DNA of 64,000 nucleotides from Actinospica sp035552695 (GTDB lineage Bacteria; Actinomycetota; Actinomycetes; Streptomycetales; Catenulisporaceae): the NCBI RefSeq assembly GCF_035552695.1, contig NZ_DASZKT010000044.1, positions 58,862 to 122,861 on the forward strand, read 5' to 3'. Positions 17,548 through 25,443 of the stretch are shown piece by piece. The notes beneath the pieces are model-generated. The model was given only the letters and a program-made list of their open reading frames with translations. It was not told the DNA's origin and made no database searches. The position numbers and the translations under genes are program-made. Numbering within the stretch: position 1 is the stretch's first letter; each line of letters begins with the position of its first letter.

Positions 17548-18804
17548 TCACGCGGCTTCCGAGGCGAAGGCTGTTTCCTTGTGGGGTTCCGGCACTGGGT
17601 CCCGGCGCGCGGTGAACAGCAGGGGCAGGCCCAGCGCCAGGAGCACCCAGACCGGCGACATCAGCCGGTCCGCCTGCGAGGAGATCGGGTGCGCGATGAC
17701 GGCGGCGAGCCCGGTGGCCGCGACCGCGATCACGAAGATCCCGTACACGGCATCCCGCCGCACGAGCGCCACCGCGATCGCGATCAGGCCCACGAGCAGC
17801 AGCAGCGCGGTCGGCTCGGAGACCGGGTAGTAGCCCCAGTAGTGCAGGTCCAGCTTGACGAGGCGGCCGACCGGGTCCGAGACGTCCGGTCGGATGAAAT
17901 GCTTGGTGAACGTGTCCTGCAGCGACGCGGAGAGTCCGGGCCAGCCCAGAGCCGTACTGGCGATCTCGGACACGATGAACCCGCCGCCCGCGACCGCCGC
18001 GAGCAGCTTCATGCCGCGCGTGCGGGACGAGGGCACCCATCTGAGGCAGATCAGCGCGGCCACGGCCAGCACCAGCGCCGCGATCTGCTCACTCGAGTAC
18101 CGCACGACGAACCCGGTCACCAGGCCCGCCCCGAGCGCCCAGAGCCCGGCTCGCGTCCGGCCCTTCGCCAGCGACAGCGCGCCGAGCAGCGCGAGCAGTG
18201 TCGTGGCGAGCGACGGCCCGTCCGTCAGCATCCTGCTTCCCCAGTAGCCGGTCGGCGCGGCCAGGAAGAGCACCTGCCCGCCGAGCGCCGCCATCCGGGC
18301 GGCCCCGGCCGTGCGCAGCAGCACGATCACCAACAGGCCGCCGATGATCGTGCAGAGCATCGCCGCGAACCAGAGCCCGAACCGCAGCCCGAACAGCGCG
18401 GCGAACGGGGCGGCGAGCAGCGGATACCCCGGTCGCGACGTGAAGATCGCGAGATAGCGCGCGGAGTTCGGCGTCAGCCCGTTCCGGTAGGTGCTGAGGC
18501 AGGCGTTGTACGCCGACGAATAGCTCGTGGAGGAACTGCTCGATCCGCCCGCGTAGTTGAGCGTCGATGCCGTGGCCGCCGCGTTCCCGCTGTCCTGGCA
18601 GTACATCACCACCGCGTCGTGTATCGCCTTGTCCTGGCTGTCGCCGAGGATGCGCAGCGTCTGCTTCGCGTACTGATAGGTGTCGTTCGACGGCACGTTC
18701 TGCCGGTAGTCGACCGCCTGGATCAGGGTGAACAGCGCCGCGACGAGCATCGCTCCCGCGATGAACCGCTTGCGCAGGTCGGACTTGAAATTGCTGAAGG
18801 CCAC
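17548..18804 (-). CDS. Polytopic membrane protein, GT-C glycosyltransferase-like
   Basis: 418 residues with about nine hydrophobic segments. After the first membrane span lies an extracytoplasmic loop of about 90 residues (NDTYQYAKQTLRILGDSQDKAIHDAV) with two cysteines and a Gly/Ser run, then SARYLAIFTSRPGYPLLAAPFAALFG. The acidic residues after the first span and the repeated Leu-rich spans fit lipid-phosphosugar-dependent GT-C enzymes (ArnT/PMT-like), which act outside the membrane, but no decisive motif is visible. It is the first gene of the 18804-14793 operon, so a role in polymer modification is inferred from context. Confidence 0.75.
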   Translation of the reverse strand: MAFSNFKSDLRKRFIAGAMLVAALFTLIQAVDYRQNVPSNDTYQYAKQTLRILGDSQDKAIHDAVVMYCQDSGNAAATASTLNYAGGSSSSSTSYSSAYNACLSTYRNGLTPNSARYLAIFTSRPGYPLLAAPFAALFGLRFGLWFAAMLCTIIGGLLVIVLLRTAGAARMAALGGQVLFLAAPTGYWGSRMLTDGPSLATTLLALLGALSLAKGRTRAGLWALGAGLVTGFVVRYSSEQIAALVLAVAALICLRWVPSSRTRGMKLLAAVAGGGFIVSEIASTALGWPGLSASLQDTFTKHFIRPDVSDPVGRLVKLDLHYWGYYPVSEPTALLLLVGLIAIAVALVRRDAVYGIFVIAVAATGLAAVIAHPISSQADRLMSPVWVLLALGLPLLFTARRDPVPEPHKETAFASEAA

Positions 18805-18909
18805 TCGCGGACGTTAGCGGTCCTCGGCCAACCCCCGGGGTTATGGATATGTCCCCCCGGTAACCGAGAGGTGTGCTGCCGTTCTTTTCACCCGCGTACG
18901 CTGCGGGCC

Positions 18910-19902
18910 ATGCACACCGCCTCGCCACTCTTCAGCCGGGCACTGTTGGCGCTCACCGCAGCGGCCACCATCGCTGTCACCCCGCTAGCCGCCGTGGCAC
19001 TCGGCCCGGCCGACAGCGGGCAGAGCGCCCACTCGATCCCGGCTTATCTGATCTCCCGTATTTCCCACGACGTCGGGCACAACGACTGGGCCTTCCAGGG
19101 CCAGAACGCCGGCCGCGTCGGCTGGGTGGTCACCTACGTGGGGCTGGCGCTGTTCTGGCTCGCCGTCTCGATCTGGATCCGGCTGCGGACCCGGCGTGCC
19201 GCGGCTGCCGCTGCCTTCGCCAGTGCCGTAGACGGTGCCGCTTCCGGTGCCGTCGTCGATGCGGTAGGCGGTGCCGGTGTCGTCGCTAGTCTCGTGGATG
19301 GTGCCGCTGCCGGTGTAGTGGCCAACGCCACGGACGGTGCGGCTGCCGGTGCCGCGCCCGCTGCCGGTACTGAGGCCGCTGCTGCCGGTGCGGCTACCGC
19401 TCCCGCTGCCGGTGCGGCTACCGCTCCTGCCGCCGGTGCGGCTATCGCTCCCGGTGCTGAGGTCGTTGCCGCTGCGGTAGACGCGGGCAGTGCCGTTGGC
19501 GAGGGGCGCCGCGTCCGGCTCTGGCTGCGCGTGCTGCTCGCAGCGTGGGCGGCCGAGCTGCTCGCGGGGCTGCTGACGTTCGGCGCCGTCGCCTACGCCG
19601 AATGGACGTCGACGCCGATCGGCGCGGACGTGCTCCGCGCGGCGGACCTGTGCTCGCCGTGGTGGTCCTGCGTCGCGGCCGTCCTCGTCGTCGCGCGCGC
19701 CGAACGATCCACGATCGCCGTGCGCGCGATCGCCGGGTACGCCGCGCTGCTCGCGATCGTGCTCCTGGTTCCGCTGCCGGGACCGGACGCCGTCAAGGTG
19801 CTGCTGCTCGCGGTCCCCGCCGCCGTCCCGGCGATGCTGACGTCGCGTCAGGCCGAGCCCACGGAGGCCGACCTCATGCGGACCGCTGTCGTAGCCGGTT
19901 GA
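18910..19902 (+). CDS. Alanine-rich multi-pass membrane protein, function unknown
   Basis: 330 residues from ATG at 18910. A signal-like first segment (LLALTAAATIAVTPLAAVAL) is followed by a second span (VGWVVTYVGLALFWLAVSIWI). Then comes an Ala/Gly-rich linker of about 105 residues, and three or four further spans in the last 130 residues. The linker includes three perfect-to-near-perfect 24-base tandem units. The upstream reading frame back to 17581 is a shadow of the divergent membrane-protein gene. The 29-base tail overlap with the convergent DUF6605-like gene is typical of this genome. I do not recognise a family. Confidence 0.65.
   Translation: MHTASPLFSRALLALTAAATIAVTPLAAVALGPADSGQSAHSIPAYLISRISHDVGHNDWAFQGQNAGRVGWVVTYVGLALFWLAVSIWIRLRTRRAAAAAAFASAVDGAASGAVVDAVGGAGVVASLVDGAAAGVVANATDGAAAGAAPAAGTEAAAAGAATAPAAGAATAPAAGAAIAPGAEVVAAAVDAGSAVGEGRRVRLWLRVLLAAWAAELLAGLLTFGAVAYAEWTSTPIGADVLRAADLCSPWWSCVAAVLVVARAERSTIAVRAIAGYAALLAIVLLVPLPGPDAVKVLLLAVPAAVPAMLTSRQAEPTEADLMRTAVVAG
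19381..19452 (+). repeat. Three 24-base tandem repeats encoding AAGAATAP units
   Basis: Three consecutive 24-base units begin at 19381, 19405 and 19429. They differ at only a few bases and encode AAGAATAP, AAGAATAP and AAGAAIAP inside the linker of the membrane protein. The flanking 19200-19380 sequence is a degenerate GCCGGTGC-type continuation. The unit length is a multiple of three, so copy number can change without breaking the frame. Confidence 0.9.
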
Positions 19903-21457
19903 ACAGGTTCGTCGTGGCCTGCTGCACTCGGGCGTCGACGTAGCCCGGACGGTTGAGACCGAACGACCAGTTGAACGTCGCGGCGGCGAACACCACGGCG
20001 CCGCGGTTGGTCTCGTACAGGCTCGTGTGCTGCACGCGCGGCCAGTTGCTGCCGCCGAGGGCCATGTAGTGCGAGGCCGAGAGCAGCGTGTGGCTGGTGA
20101 GATTCCGCGGCGCCGGCGCGCCCGGGTAGTAGCCGTCCGCCTCGCCACCGACGATCCCCGGGATCGATTCGCCGTCGTGCACCCCGGTCCCGGCCCAGAA
20201 CCAGTGCTGCGGGTTCGAGACCTGGAGCGGGACCTCCTCGCGCGGGATCCCGTTGTACATCACGCCGAGCAGTCCCTGCTCCGCCTGCGTCCCGTTCGAC
20301 TTCACCTCGCGCCACAGGCAGGTCGGGCCGCTCTCGTCCGGCGCGGGGTCGGGGTCGCTCTTCCAGCAGACCATGATCGGCGTGTCGCCACCGTGCGGAT
20401 CCTGCTCGAAGCGGACGTGCCAGTAGACGTTGTTCGCCGCGATGTACGCCAGGTGCGTGCCGCGGTCCACAGCGGCCGAGACGGTCTCCCGCATCCGCTG
20501 GGACCAGTACTCGTCGTGGCCGGAGAACACCAGGCCCGAGTACTGCGACGTGGTCACCAGGCCCTGATGCAGATCGACGCTCGTCGCGTAGCTCAGGTCG
20601 TAGCCCATGCGCTCGGCCCACTGCAGGAACTCGTAGTCGAGGTCGATGCGCTGCGGCAGCCCGACGCCGGAGTACGGCCGGGAGAAGCTGACCGTCCTGG
20701 CCCGCGCGCCGTACGAGACAGGCTTGCCGTGCACGTCCACCCGCGTCGAGCCGCCCTCCGCGAGCGCCTCGCCCGCGTCGCTCTCGTCGCCGTACCCGTA
20801 GTAGAGGCTCTTGCCGACCTTCCCGTTCAGCGGCCACTGGTTGTACGCCTGGTACGTCGAGAACGGCAGCACGACCAGGAAGTCGGCCTTCCGCTCGTCG
20901 TCGCGCACCACGAACGGGGTCACGCTGCGGTGCCCGTCCTCGGTGGTGAACGCCGCGAGGTACGCGCCGGAGGTCCAGCCCTTCGGCACGCTCAGCGTCC
21001 AGCTCGAGGACCACGGGCAGTGGATCATCCCGTTCGTCGGATCGGTGACCGGTTCCGGCTGCCGCTCCCCGGACAGCTTCGGACTGGTCGTCAGCTGTCG
21101 CGCGCCCGCGCCGCCGTAGTAGCCGAGCCGGTAGACCGAGACGGTGAAGCGCCGCGCGGGCTCGGTCGACACGTGGAAGTCGATCGAGCCGCCGAGATTG
21201 ACACTGGTCGCCGACGCATACCCGGCGATCTGCCGCCCGAGGTCGTCCGCGCCCACCGTGTCCCCGGCGCCGATCCGCCAGTCCCCGCTGCCCGGCTTGC
21301 TGTTTTCGACGCGGATCGGGTTGTCGCCGGGGCCCGCGGCCGCGCCGACGGCCGGCCCACCGGATCCGGCGGCGGCTTGCACGGTGGCGGTGGCCCCGGC
21401 GGCGAGGGCACCCGCGCCGAGAACGGTCAGAACGGAACGACGAGAGATTTCAGGCAC
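19874..21457 (-). CDS. Tat-exported DUF6605 / N,N-dimethylformamidase-beta-like protein
   Basis: 527 residues. The N-terminus MPEISRRSVLTVLGAGALAAGATA is a twin-arginine signal peptide (SRRSVLT). The mature part starts with an Ig-like domain (about 45-180: GSIDFHVSTEPARRFTVSVYRLGYYGGAGAR). It continues into a large domain with VVLPFSTYQAYNQW, SYATSVDLHQ, SGHDEYWSQRMRETVSAAVDRG and the closing GAVVFAAATFNWSFGL, which matches the actinobacterial DUF6605 family related to the large subunit of N,N-dimethylformamidase. Catalysis is unproven. It stands alone between two convergent/divergent gaps, and its location outside the membrane is well supported by the signal. Confidence 0.85.
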   Translation of the reverse strand: MPEISRRSVLTVLGAGALAAGATATVQAAAGSGGPAVGAAAGPGDNPIRVENSKPGSGDWRIGAGDTVGADDLGRQIAGYASATSVNLGGSIDFHVSTEPARRFTVSVYRLGYYGGAGARQLTTSPKLSGERQPEPVTDPTNGMIHCPWSSSWTLSVPKGWTSGAYLAAFTTEDGHRSVTPFVVRDDERKADFLVVLPFSTYQAYNQWPLNGKVGKSLYYGYGDESDAGEALAEGGSTRVDVHGKPVSYGARARTVSFSRPYSGVGLPQRIDLDYEFLQWAERMGYDLSYATSVDLHQGLVTTSQYSGLVFSGHDEYWSQRMRETVSAAVDRGTHLAYIAANNVYWHVRFEQDPHGGDTPIMVCWKSDPDPAPDESGPTCLWREVKSNGTQAEQGLLGVMYNGIPREEVPLQVSNPQHWFWAGTGVHDGESIPGIVGGEADGYYPGAPAPRNLTSHTLLSASHYMALGGSNWPRVQHTSLYETNRGAVVFAAATFNWSFGLNRPGYVDARVQQATTNLFNRLRQRSA

Positions 21458-21526
21458 GAGCGAACATCCTAGAAAGACTGAACGCTCGTTAGGTGAACAA
21501 TCCGGGAGCCAGAGGTTTCTTAAGCA

Positions 21527-21883
21527 CTAATGAAGAGAGATCATGGAGGCGTCCTCCTCACTGCCGTCGGCAGCCGCCGATGACGCGGGCTGCCGCCGCA
21601 GGCTCTCGCCCTCGATGTCGAGGTTGGGCAGCACACGCTCCAGCCAGCGCGGGAGCCACCAGGCGGCGCGTCCGGTGAGGGCGAGGACGGCGGGGACGAG
21701 CGTCATCCGGACGACGAACGCGTCCAGCAGCACGCCGACGGCGAGAGCGAAGGCGATCTGCTTGAGGATCATGCTGTCGCTCGTGACGAAGGATGCGAAC
21801 ACCGAGAACATGATCAGCGCGGCCGCCGTCACGACGCGGCCGGCGTTGCGCGCTCCGCTGTGCACAGCGGCGATCGGGTCCCG
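21527..21883 (-). pseudogene. C-terminal remnant of an MMPL/RND-type membrane transporter
   Basis: About 118 residues of an MMPL C-terminus remain. They are RDPIAAVHSGARNAGRVVTAAALIMFSVFASFVTSD, then LKQIAFALAVGVLLDAFVVRMTLVPAVLALTGRAAWWLP and a short charged tail, ending at a normal stop. Complete members are several hundred residues longer. Reading upstream past 21883 the frame loses all resemblance and runs into the oppositely oriented TetR fragment. No start codon is suitably placed. Intact relatives export lipids or drugs across the inner membrane; this one cannot work. Confidence 0.8.
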
Positions 21884-22291
21884 GTGGTGCGCGAGCGCCC
21901 GGCCGCGGAGCCGCCGCTCGTCGCGCTCCGCGAGACCGTGGTCGACTGGTTCACCGAGACCGGCGCCGCGCCGACGCTGCTGGTCAGCGGCCCGCCCAAG
22001 GGAATGCACGAGGAGCATCACGAGGCGCACGCGCTGAAGAACGACCTGGAGAACGCGATCACCGACGCCTTCATGGATCGTCTGGTGGCCGCGGGCGCCG
22101 ACCCCGAAGCGCGTTCGACGCTGCTGCGCGCCGCCGTCCAGGCACGCGCCGGGGTCTCGGCGATCCGCGGCATGATGGTCGCGTATCCGGTCGGCGGCGG
22201 CGAGTGCGGCGAGGAGCGCGGCATGGGCCCGCTGCCGGTCAAGGAGCTCACTGAGCTGGTCCGCCAGGCGTTCGCGGCCCTGGAGTCGTAG
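21884..22291 (+). pseudogene. C-terminal remnant of a TetR-family regulator
   Basis: The frame from about 21884 reads VVRERPAAEPPLVALRETVVDWFTETG and continues to LPVKELTELVRQAFAALES, the ligand-binding C-terminal part of a TetR regulator (about 135 residues). The N-terminal DNA-binding helix-turn-helix, normally the first 50 residues, is missing. The junction with the MMPL remnant is at about 21884 with no spacer. A GTG at 21860 could give an ORF, but the product would lack any DNA-binding domain. Confidence 0.75.
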
Positions 22292-22362
22292 CCGAGTCGT
22301 AGCCCGGGACGTTCTTAATGAGAATTCATGCGTGCGTCACTGCGCTCTGATCGCCGGAGCGC

Positions 22363-22629
22363 ATGCTCGCTGGTATGACTACCGAGAACCCTTTGGGGGA
22401 GCAGGAGAAGGCGGACGCGGGTCGGGGCGCCAAGGGTATCCGGGCGTTCATGAAGCGGCCGATCACGTTGATCAGCACGGCCGCGATGGTCGGGGTCTCG
22501 ATGCTCGGCGTCGTCGTGCTCGGCGACCTGTCCCGCACCGACACCACGACCACGACGACCGTGTCCTCCAGTCGCTCGACCACCGCCTCCGGCACCGACG
22601 AATCCGGCGTGACCTCGCCGCTCTTGTAG
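22363..22629 (+). CDS. Small single-span membrane protein, hypothetical
   Basis: 88 residues, or 84 if the ATG at 22375 is used; GGAG lies 4 bases before the 22363 ATG. A basic cytoplasmic segment (GAKGIRAFMKRP) precedes one membrane span (ITLISTAAMVGVSMLGVVVLG), followed by a Thr/Ser-rich tail with six consecutive threonines, presumably outside the cell. No family recognised. It lies between the TetR remnant and the convergent DUF2071 gene. Confidence 0.5.
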   Translation: MLAGMTTENPLGEQEKADAGRGAKGIRAFMKRPITLISTAAMVGVSMLGVVVLGDLSRTDTTTTTTVSSSRSTTASGTDESGVTSPLL

Positions 22630-22663
22630 CCGAGCGGGCCGGAGTCGAGGGCGTTGCGGCTGA

Positions 22664-22689
22664 AGACCTACGAGCCAGACCTACGAGCC
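22664..22689. repeat. Perfect 13-base tandem duplication
   Basis: The 13-base unit AGACCTACGAGCC occurs twice in direct succession (22664-22676 and 22677-22689). The second copy covers the stop codon and last codons of the DUF2071 gene on the minus strand, so the duplication lies at its 3' end and leaves the protein essentially unchanged. Confidence 0.85.
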
Positions 22690-23442
22690 GGCCGACGGCG
22701 TCGACCTGGTCGCCGGGTCACGAGCGGGCGGCCCGAAGCGGACCTGCACGCCGGGCGAATACAGCACGCTGACGGGAGCGGCGGTCGGTGCGGGGAGCCC
22801 GGCCGCCCGCACCAGCTCGTCGTCACAGTTCAGCACGTCGGCACGGTACAGCGGCCAGCGCGGATGGGCGTTCGGGAGATAGAGCGGACGGCCGAACCAA
22901 TCGTTGTGCAGACCCCAGCGCGCGGTAACAAAGTGCTCAAGCTCGCTCGGCTCCTCGATGCGCTCGCCGATCCGAATGCTGAGCGCGCTCCGCGCGCCGC
23001 GCGGCCCCGGCCAGCGGCGCCGGCACTCGTAGTTCAGCACGGCCCCCTCGCGGCGGATGGACATTCGGGCCCAGAGATACGGCAGCCGGAACCCGGCGCG
23101 GGCGATCACCACCGGCAGCAGCCGCGACGCGTCCAGTGAGCGGAAGACGACGCCGCGCCGGCCGTGCCCGTCGACCGAGTAGAGCCGCACGTTCGTCTCC
23201 GGGAACGTTCCGAAGTACGGCACGCCGGGCAGCCCGAGCCAGCCGACGCGGTGCATCCGGAATGCGATCAGACCGACGTAGGTCCGCCCGTCCAGCACAT
23301 CGGGCGACGTTCCCGCCGGCAGCAGGCCGCTGACCAGGTCCGGGTCGATCTCCCAGTGCAGCAGGGCGAGGTCGAGCCAGGACTGCGTCAGCAGGGTTCT
23401 GCCGATGTCTGACGGGGGCTCTGGCGAGATCGGCTCGGTCAT
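22681..23442 (-). CDS. DUF2071 (YqjF-like) family protein
   Basis: 253 residues from the ATG at 23442; a TTG three codons upstream is less likely. The family features are QSWLDLALLHWEIDPDLVSGLLPAG near the start, VGLIAFRMHRVGWLGLPGVPYFGTFPETNVRLYS in the middle and the FLTARWGL-like HFVTARWGLHNDWFGRPLYLPNAHPRWPLYRA toward the end. The biochemical function of the family is not established. It is a single gene with no operon partner. Confidence 0.87.
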   Translation of the reverse strand: MTEPISPEPPSDIGRTLLTQSWLDLALLHWEIDPDLVSGLLPAGTSPDVLDGRTYVGLIAFRMHRVGWLGLPGVPYFGTFPETNVRLYSVDGHGRRGVVFRSLDASRLLPVVIARAGFRLPYLWARMSIRREGAVLNYECRRRWPGPRGARSALSIRIGERIEEPSELEHFVTARWGLHNDWFGRPLYLPNAHPRWPLYRADVLNCDDELVRAAGLPAPTAAPVSVLYSPGVQVRFGPPARDPATRSTPSAGS

Positions 23443-23470
23443 GGAAACCAAGCATGCCAGCCCGAACCTC

Positions 23471-23500
23471 TTGACAATGCGCCCATGTTATCGATAACTA
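23471..23500 (+). promoter_or_regulatory. Promoter with LacI-type operator between -35 and -10
   Basis: A consensus -35 (TTGACA, 23471-23476) is followed 18 bases later by TAACTA (23495-23500). Inside the spacer and reaching the -10 lies the perfect 12-base palindrome GTTATCGATAAC (23487-23498). Its centre CG and flanking TGTTA/TAAC(T) arms fit LacI/GalR-family operators. A repressor bound here would block RNA polymerase. The promoter faces the sugar ABC importer, whose start codon is 107 bases downstream. Confidence 0.75.
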
Positions 23501-23605
23501 TTCCTCAGACGTAACCGCGATGTGAACAGCGGCCGAGTTTCCCAGTGTGTCCCGGCCATCCGGCCAACCCATCCGTTTCCTTCCGCGCTGTCCTGGAGCT
23601 GAGAT

Positions 23606-23619
23606 TGTGAGCGCTAACA
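23606..23619. promoter_or_regulatory. Second LacI-type operator overlapping the permease start codon
   Basis: The 14-base sequence TGTGAGCGCTAACA is an almost perfect palindrome around GCGC (one mismatched pair) and matches the TGTNANCGNTNNCA pattern of LacI-family sites. It covers the GTG start codon at 23607. With the site at 23487-23498 it could support cooperative or roadblock repression. The cognate repressor is presumed to be the LacI protein encoded downstream. Confidence 0.7.
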
Positions 23620-24548
23620 TAGCCGAGGCGGCCACGAGCGCCCCGGTGGCCACGGGCTCGCGGGCCAGATCACGCCGCACCCGTACCGCCTTCGAGGCCT
23701 ACCTCCTGCTCGCGCCGAGCCTGTTCGGCTTCCTCGCGTTCCTGGTGGCGCCGGTCGTGATCGTGTTCGTCCTCAGCCTGTTCAGCTGGAACCTGATCAC
23801 CTCGCCGCAGTTCGTCGGCCTCGCCAACTACCGGCGCATGTTCACCGACTCGCAGTCCTGGCACGCACTGCTGAACACGGCGTACTACGTGCTGCTGAAC
23901 ATCCCGCTGCAGACGGTCCTCGCGCTGCTCCTCGCCTTGGCGCTGAACAGGAAGATGCGCGGCTCGAAGTTCTTCCGCGTCATCTTCGTGCTGCCGTGGA
24001 TGGCGATGCCGGTGGCCCTCGGCGTGATCTGGAACTGGTTCTTCGACCCGCGCTCCGGGATCATCGACCACTTCATCTCGATGCTGGGCTTCACCGGCCC
24101 GAACTGGCTGACCTCGACGACGTGGGCGATGCCGGTCATCGCGAGCGTCAACGTGTGGCAGTACACCGGCTACACGATGCTCTTCCTGCTCGCCGGCCTC
24201 CAGGCGATTCCGCAGCAGGTCTACGAGGCCGCCGCGATCGACGGGACCAATGCACTGCAACGGTTCTTCCGGATCACGCTCCCGCTGCTGCGGCCGTCGA
24301 TGTTCTTCGTGCTGGTCACCAACATCATCGGCTCGTTCCAGCAGTTCGACACCGTCTACGTGATGACACAGGGCGGCCCCGGTCAGTCCACGACGACCAT
24401 GAACTACTACATCTACCAGCAGGCCTTCCAGCTCTTCCACGCCGGCTACGCCGCGACGCTCTCCATCCTGCTGTTCGCGGTGATCCTCCTGGTGACGATC
24501 GTGCAGTTCCGCTACTTCCGCAAGCGCACCATCTACGACTTCAGCTGA
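23607..24548 (+). CDS. Sugar ABC importer permease, CUT1 family (MalF-like)
   Basis: 313 residues with six membrane spans; the first is EAYLLLAPSLFGFLAFLVAPVVIVFVLSL. The EAA loop that contacts the ATPase reads YEAAAIDGTNALQRFFRITLPLLRP. The GTG at 23607 is preferred because TGGAG precedes it by nine bases and the protein then has normal length; an earlier ATG at 23547 would add an atypical extension. It forms the transmembrane channel with the MalG-like gene 10 bases downstream. No ATPase is in the cluster, so a shared MsiK-type ATPase elsewhere in the genome is likely. Confidence 0.93.
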   Translation: MSANIAEAATSAPVATGSRARSRRTRTAFEAYLLLAPSLFGFLAFLVAPVVIVFVLSLFSWNLITSPQFVGLANYRRMFTDSQSWHALLNTAYYVLLNIPLQTVLALLLALALNRKMRGSKFFRVIFVLPWMAMPVALGVIWNWFFDPRSGIIDHFISMLGFTGPNWLTSTTWAMPVIASVNVWQYTGYTMLFLLAGLQAIPQQVYEAAAIDGTNALQRFFRITLPLLRPSMFFVLVTNIIGSFQQFDTVYVMTQGGPGQSTTTMNYYIYQQAFQLFHAGYAATLSILLFAVILLVTIVQFRYFRKRTIYDFS

Positions 24549-24558
24549 GGAGGACGAC

Positions 24559-25395
24559 ATGGCAACGAAGCGAATCGGCCGTCGCGTGAATGGAACGACG
24601 GTCTACCTGCTGCTGGCAGTCGGCGGCTTGGTCTCGATCGCGCCCTACCTGATGACCCTGAACGCCGCGTTCAAGCCGCAGTCCACGCTGCTCTCCACGC
24701 AAGCCTGGACCCCGGCCGTGCCCGCGACCTGGTCCAACTTCACACAGCTGTGGCAGCAGTACGACATGTCCGGGTTCATCGTGCACACCACGATCGTCGC
24801 CGGCGTGATCACGATCGGGCAGTTGGTATTCACGACGATGGCCGCGTACGCCTTCGCCCGCCTCGACTTCCCCGGTCGCGAGCCGCTGTTCTGGGCGTTC
24901 ATCGCGATGATGATGGTGCCTCAGATCGTCACGCTCATCCCGCTGTTCCTGATCATGAGCCACCTGCAGCTGATCGACACCTACCGCGCGCTGATCCTGC
25001 CCTACGTCTTCGGCACGCCCTACGGGATCTTCCTGGTCCGGCAGTACTTCCAGACCATCCCGGCCGATCTGGAGGCCGCGGCCCGCATCGACGGCGCCGG
25101 CACGTGGGCGATCCTCAGGCGGATCATGCTCCCGCTCAGCAAGCCGATACTCGCCACGCTCGCCACGATCACCTTCGTCAACACGTGGAACAGCCTGCTC
25201 TGGCCGCTGATGGCCACGAGCAGCGAACGCGACGAGGTCGTCACCGTGGGCGTCGCCGCGCTGCAGGGGCAGTTCGCCTCCGAACTGCACATCCTGCTCC
25301 CGGCCGCGGCGGTCGCGCTGCTCCCGCTGGTCGCCATCTTCCTGCTGTTCCAGCGGCACATCGTCCGGTCGATCGCGCTGACCGGTCTCAAGTAA
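24559..25395 (+). CDS. Sugar ABC importer permease, CUT1 family (MalG-like)
   Basis: 278 residues, six spans, from an ATG preceded by GAGGAGGACGAC. The EAA motif is LEAAARIDGAGTWAILRRIMLPLSKP. The conserved NTWNSLLWPL and the C-terminal FQRHIVRSIALTGLK ending are typical of MalG/LacG proteins. It pairs with the upstream permease, and the solute-binding protein follows 48 bases later. Confidence 0.94.
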   Translation: MATKRIGRRVNGTTVYLLLAVGGLVSIAPYLMTLNAAFKPQSTLLSTQAWTPAVPATWSNFTQLWQQYDMSGFIVHTTIVAGVITIGQLVFTTMAAYAFARLDFPGREPLFWAFIAMMMVPQIVTLIPLFLIMSHLQLIDTYRALILPYVFGTPYGIFLVRQYFQTIPADLEAAARIDGAGTWAILRRIMLPLSKPILATLATITFVNTWNSLLWPLMATSSERDEVVTVGVAALQGQFASELHILLPAAAVALLPLVAIFLLFQRHIVRSIALTGLK

Positions 25396-25443
25396 ACCAC
25401 CGTACATCTTTCTATTCGCCACAGAGAAGTGGACTGATAAACG

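Noticed and set aside
17581..18909. Upstream extension of the Ala-rich membrane protein frame
   Set aside because: It is the antisense shadow of the membrane-protein gene at 17548-18804. A natural ATG with a signal-like segment is at 18910.
19200..19500. CRISPR-like repeat array
   Set aside because: The repeats are contiguous, coding and lack spacers; they encode an Ala-rich linker.
21860..22291. An intact 143-residue gene starting at GTG 21860
   Set aside because: The product is only the ligand-binding part of a TetR protein and starts inside MMPL-derived sequence, so it is treated as a remnant.
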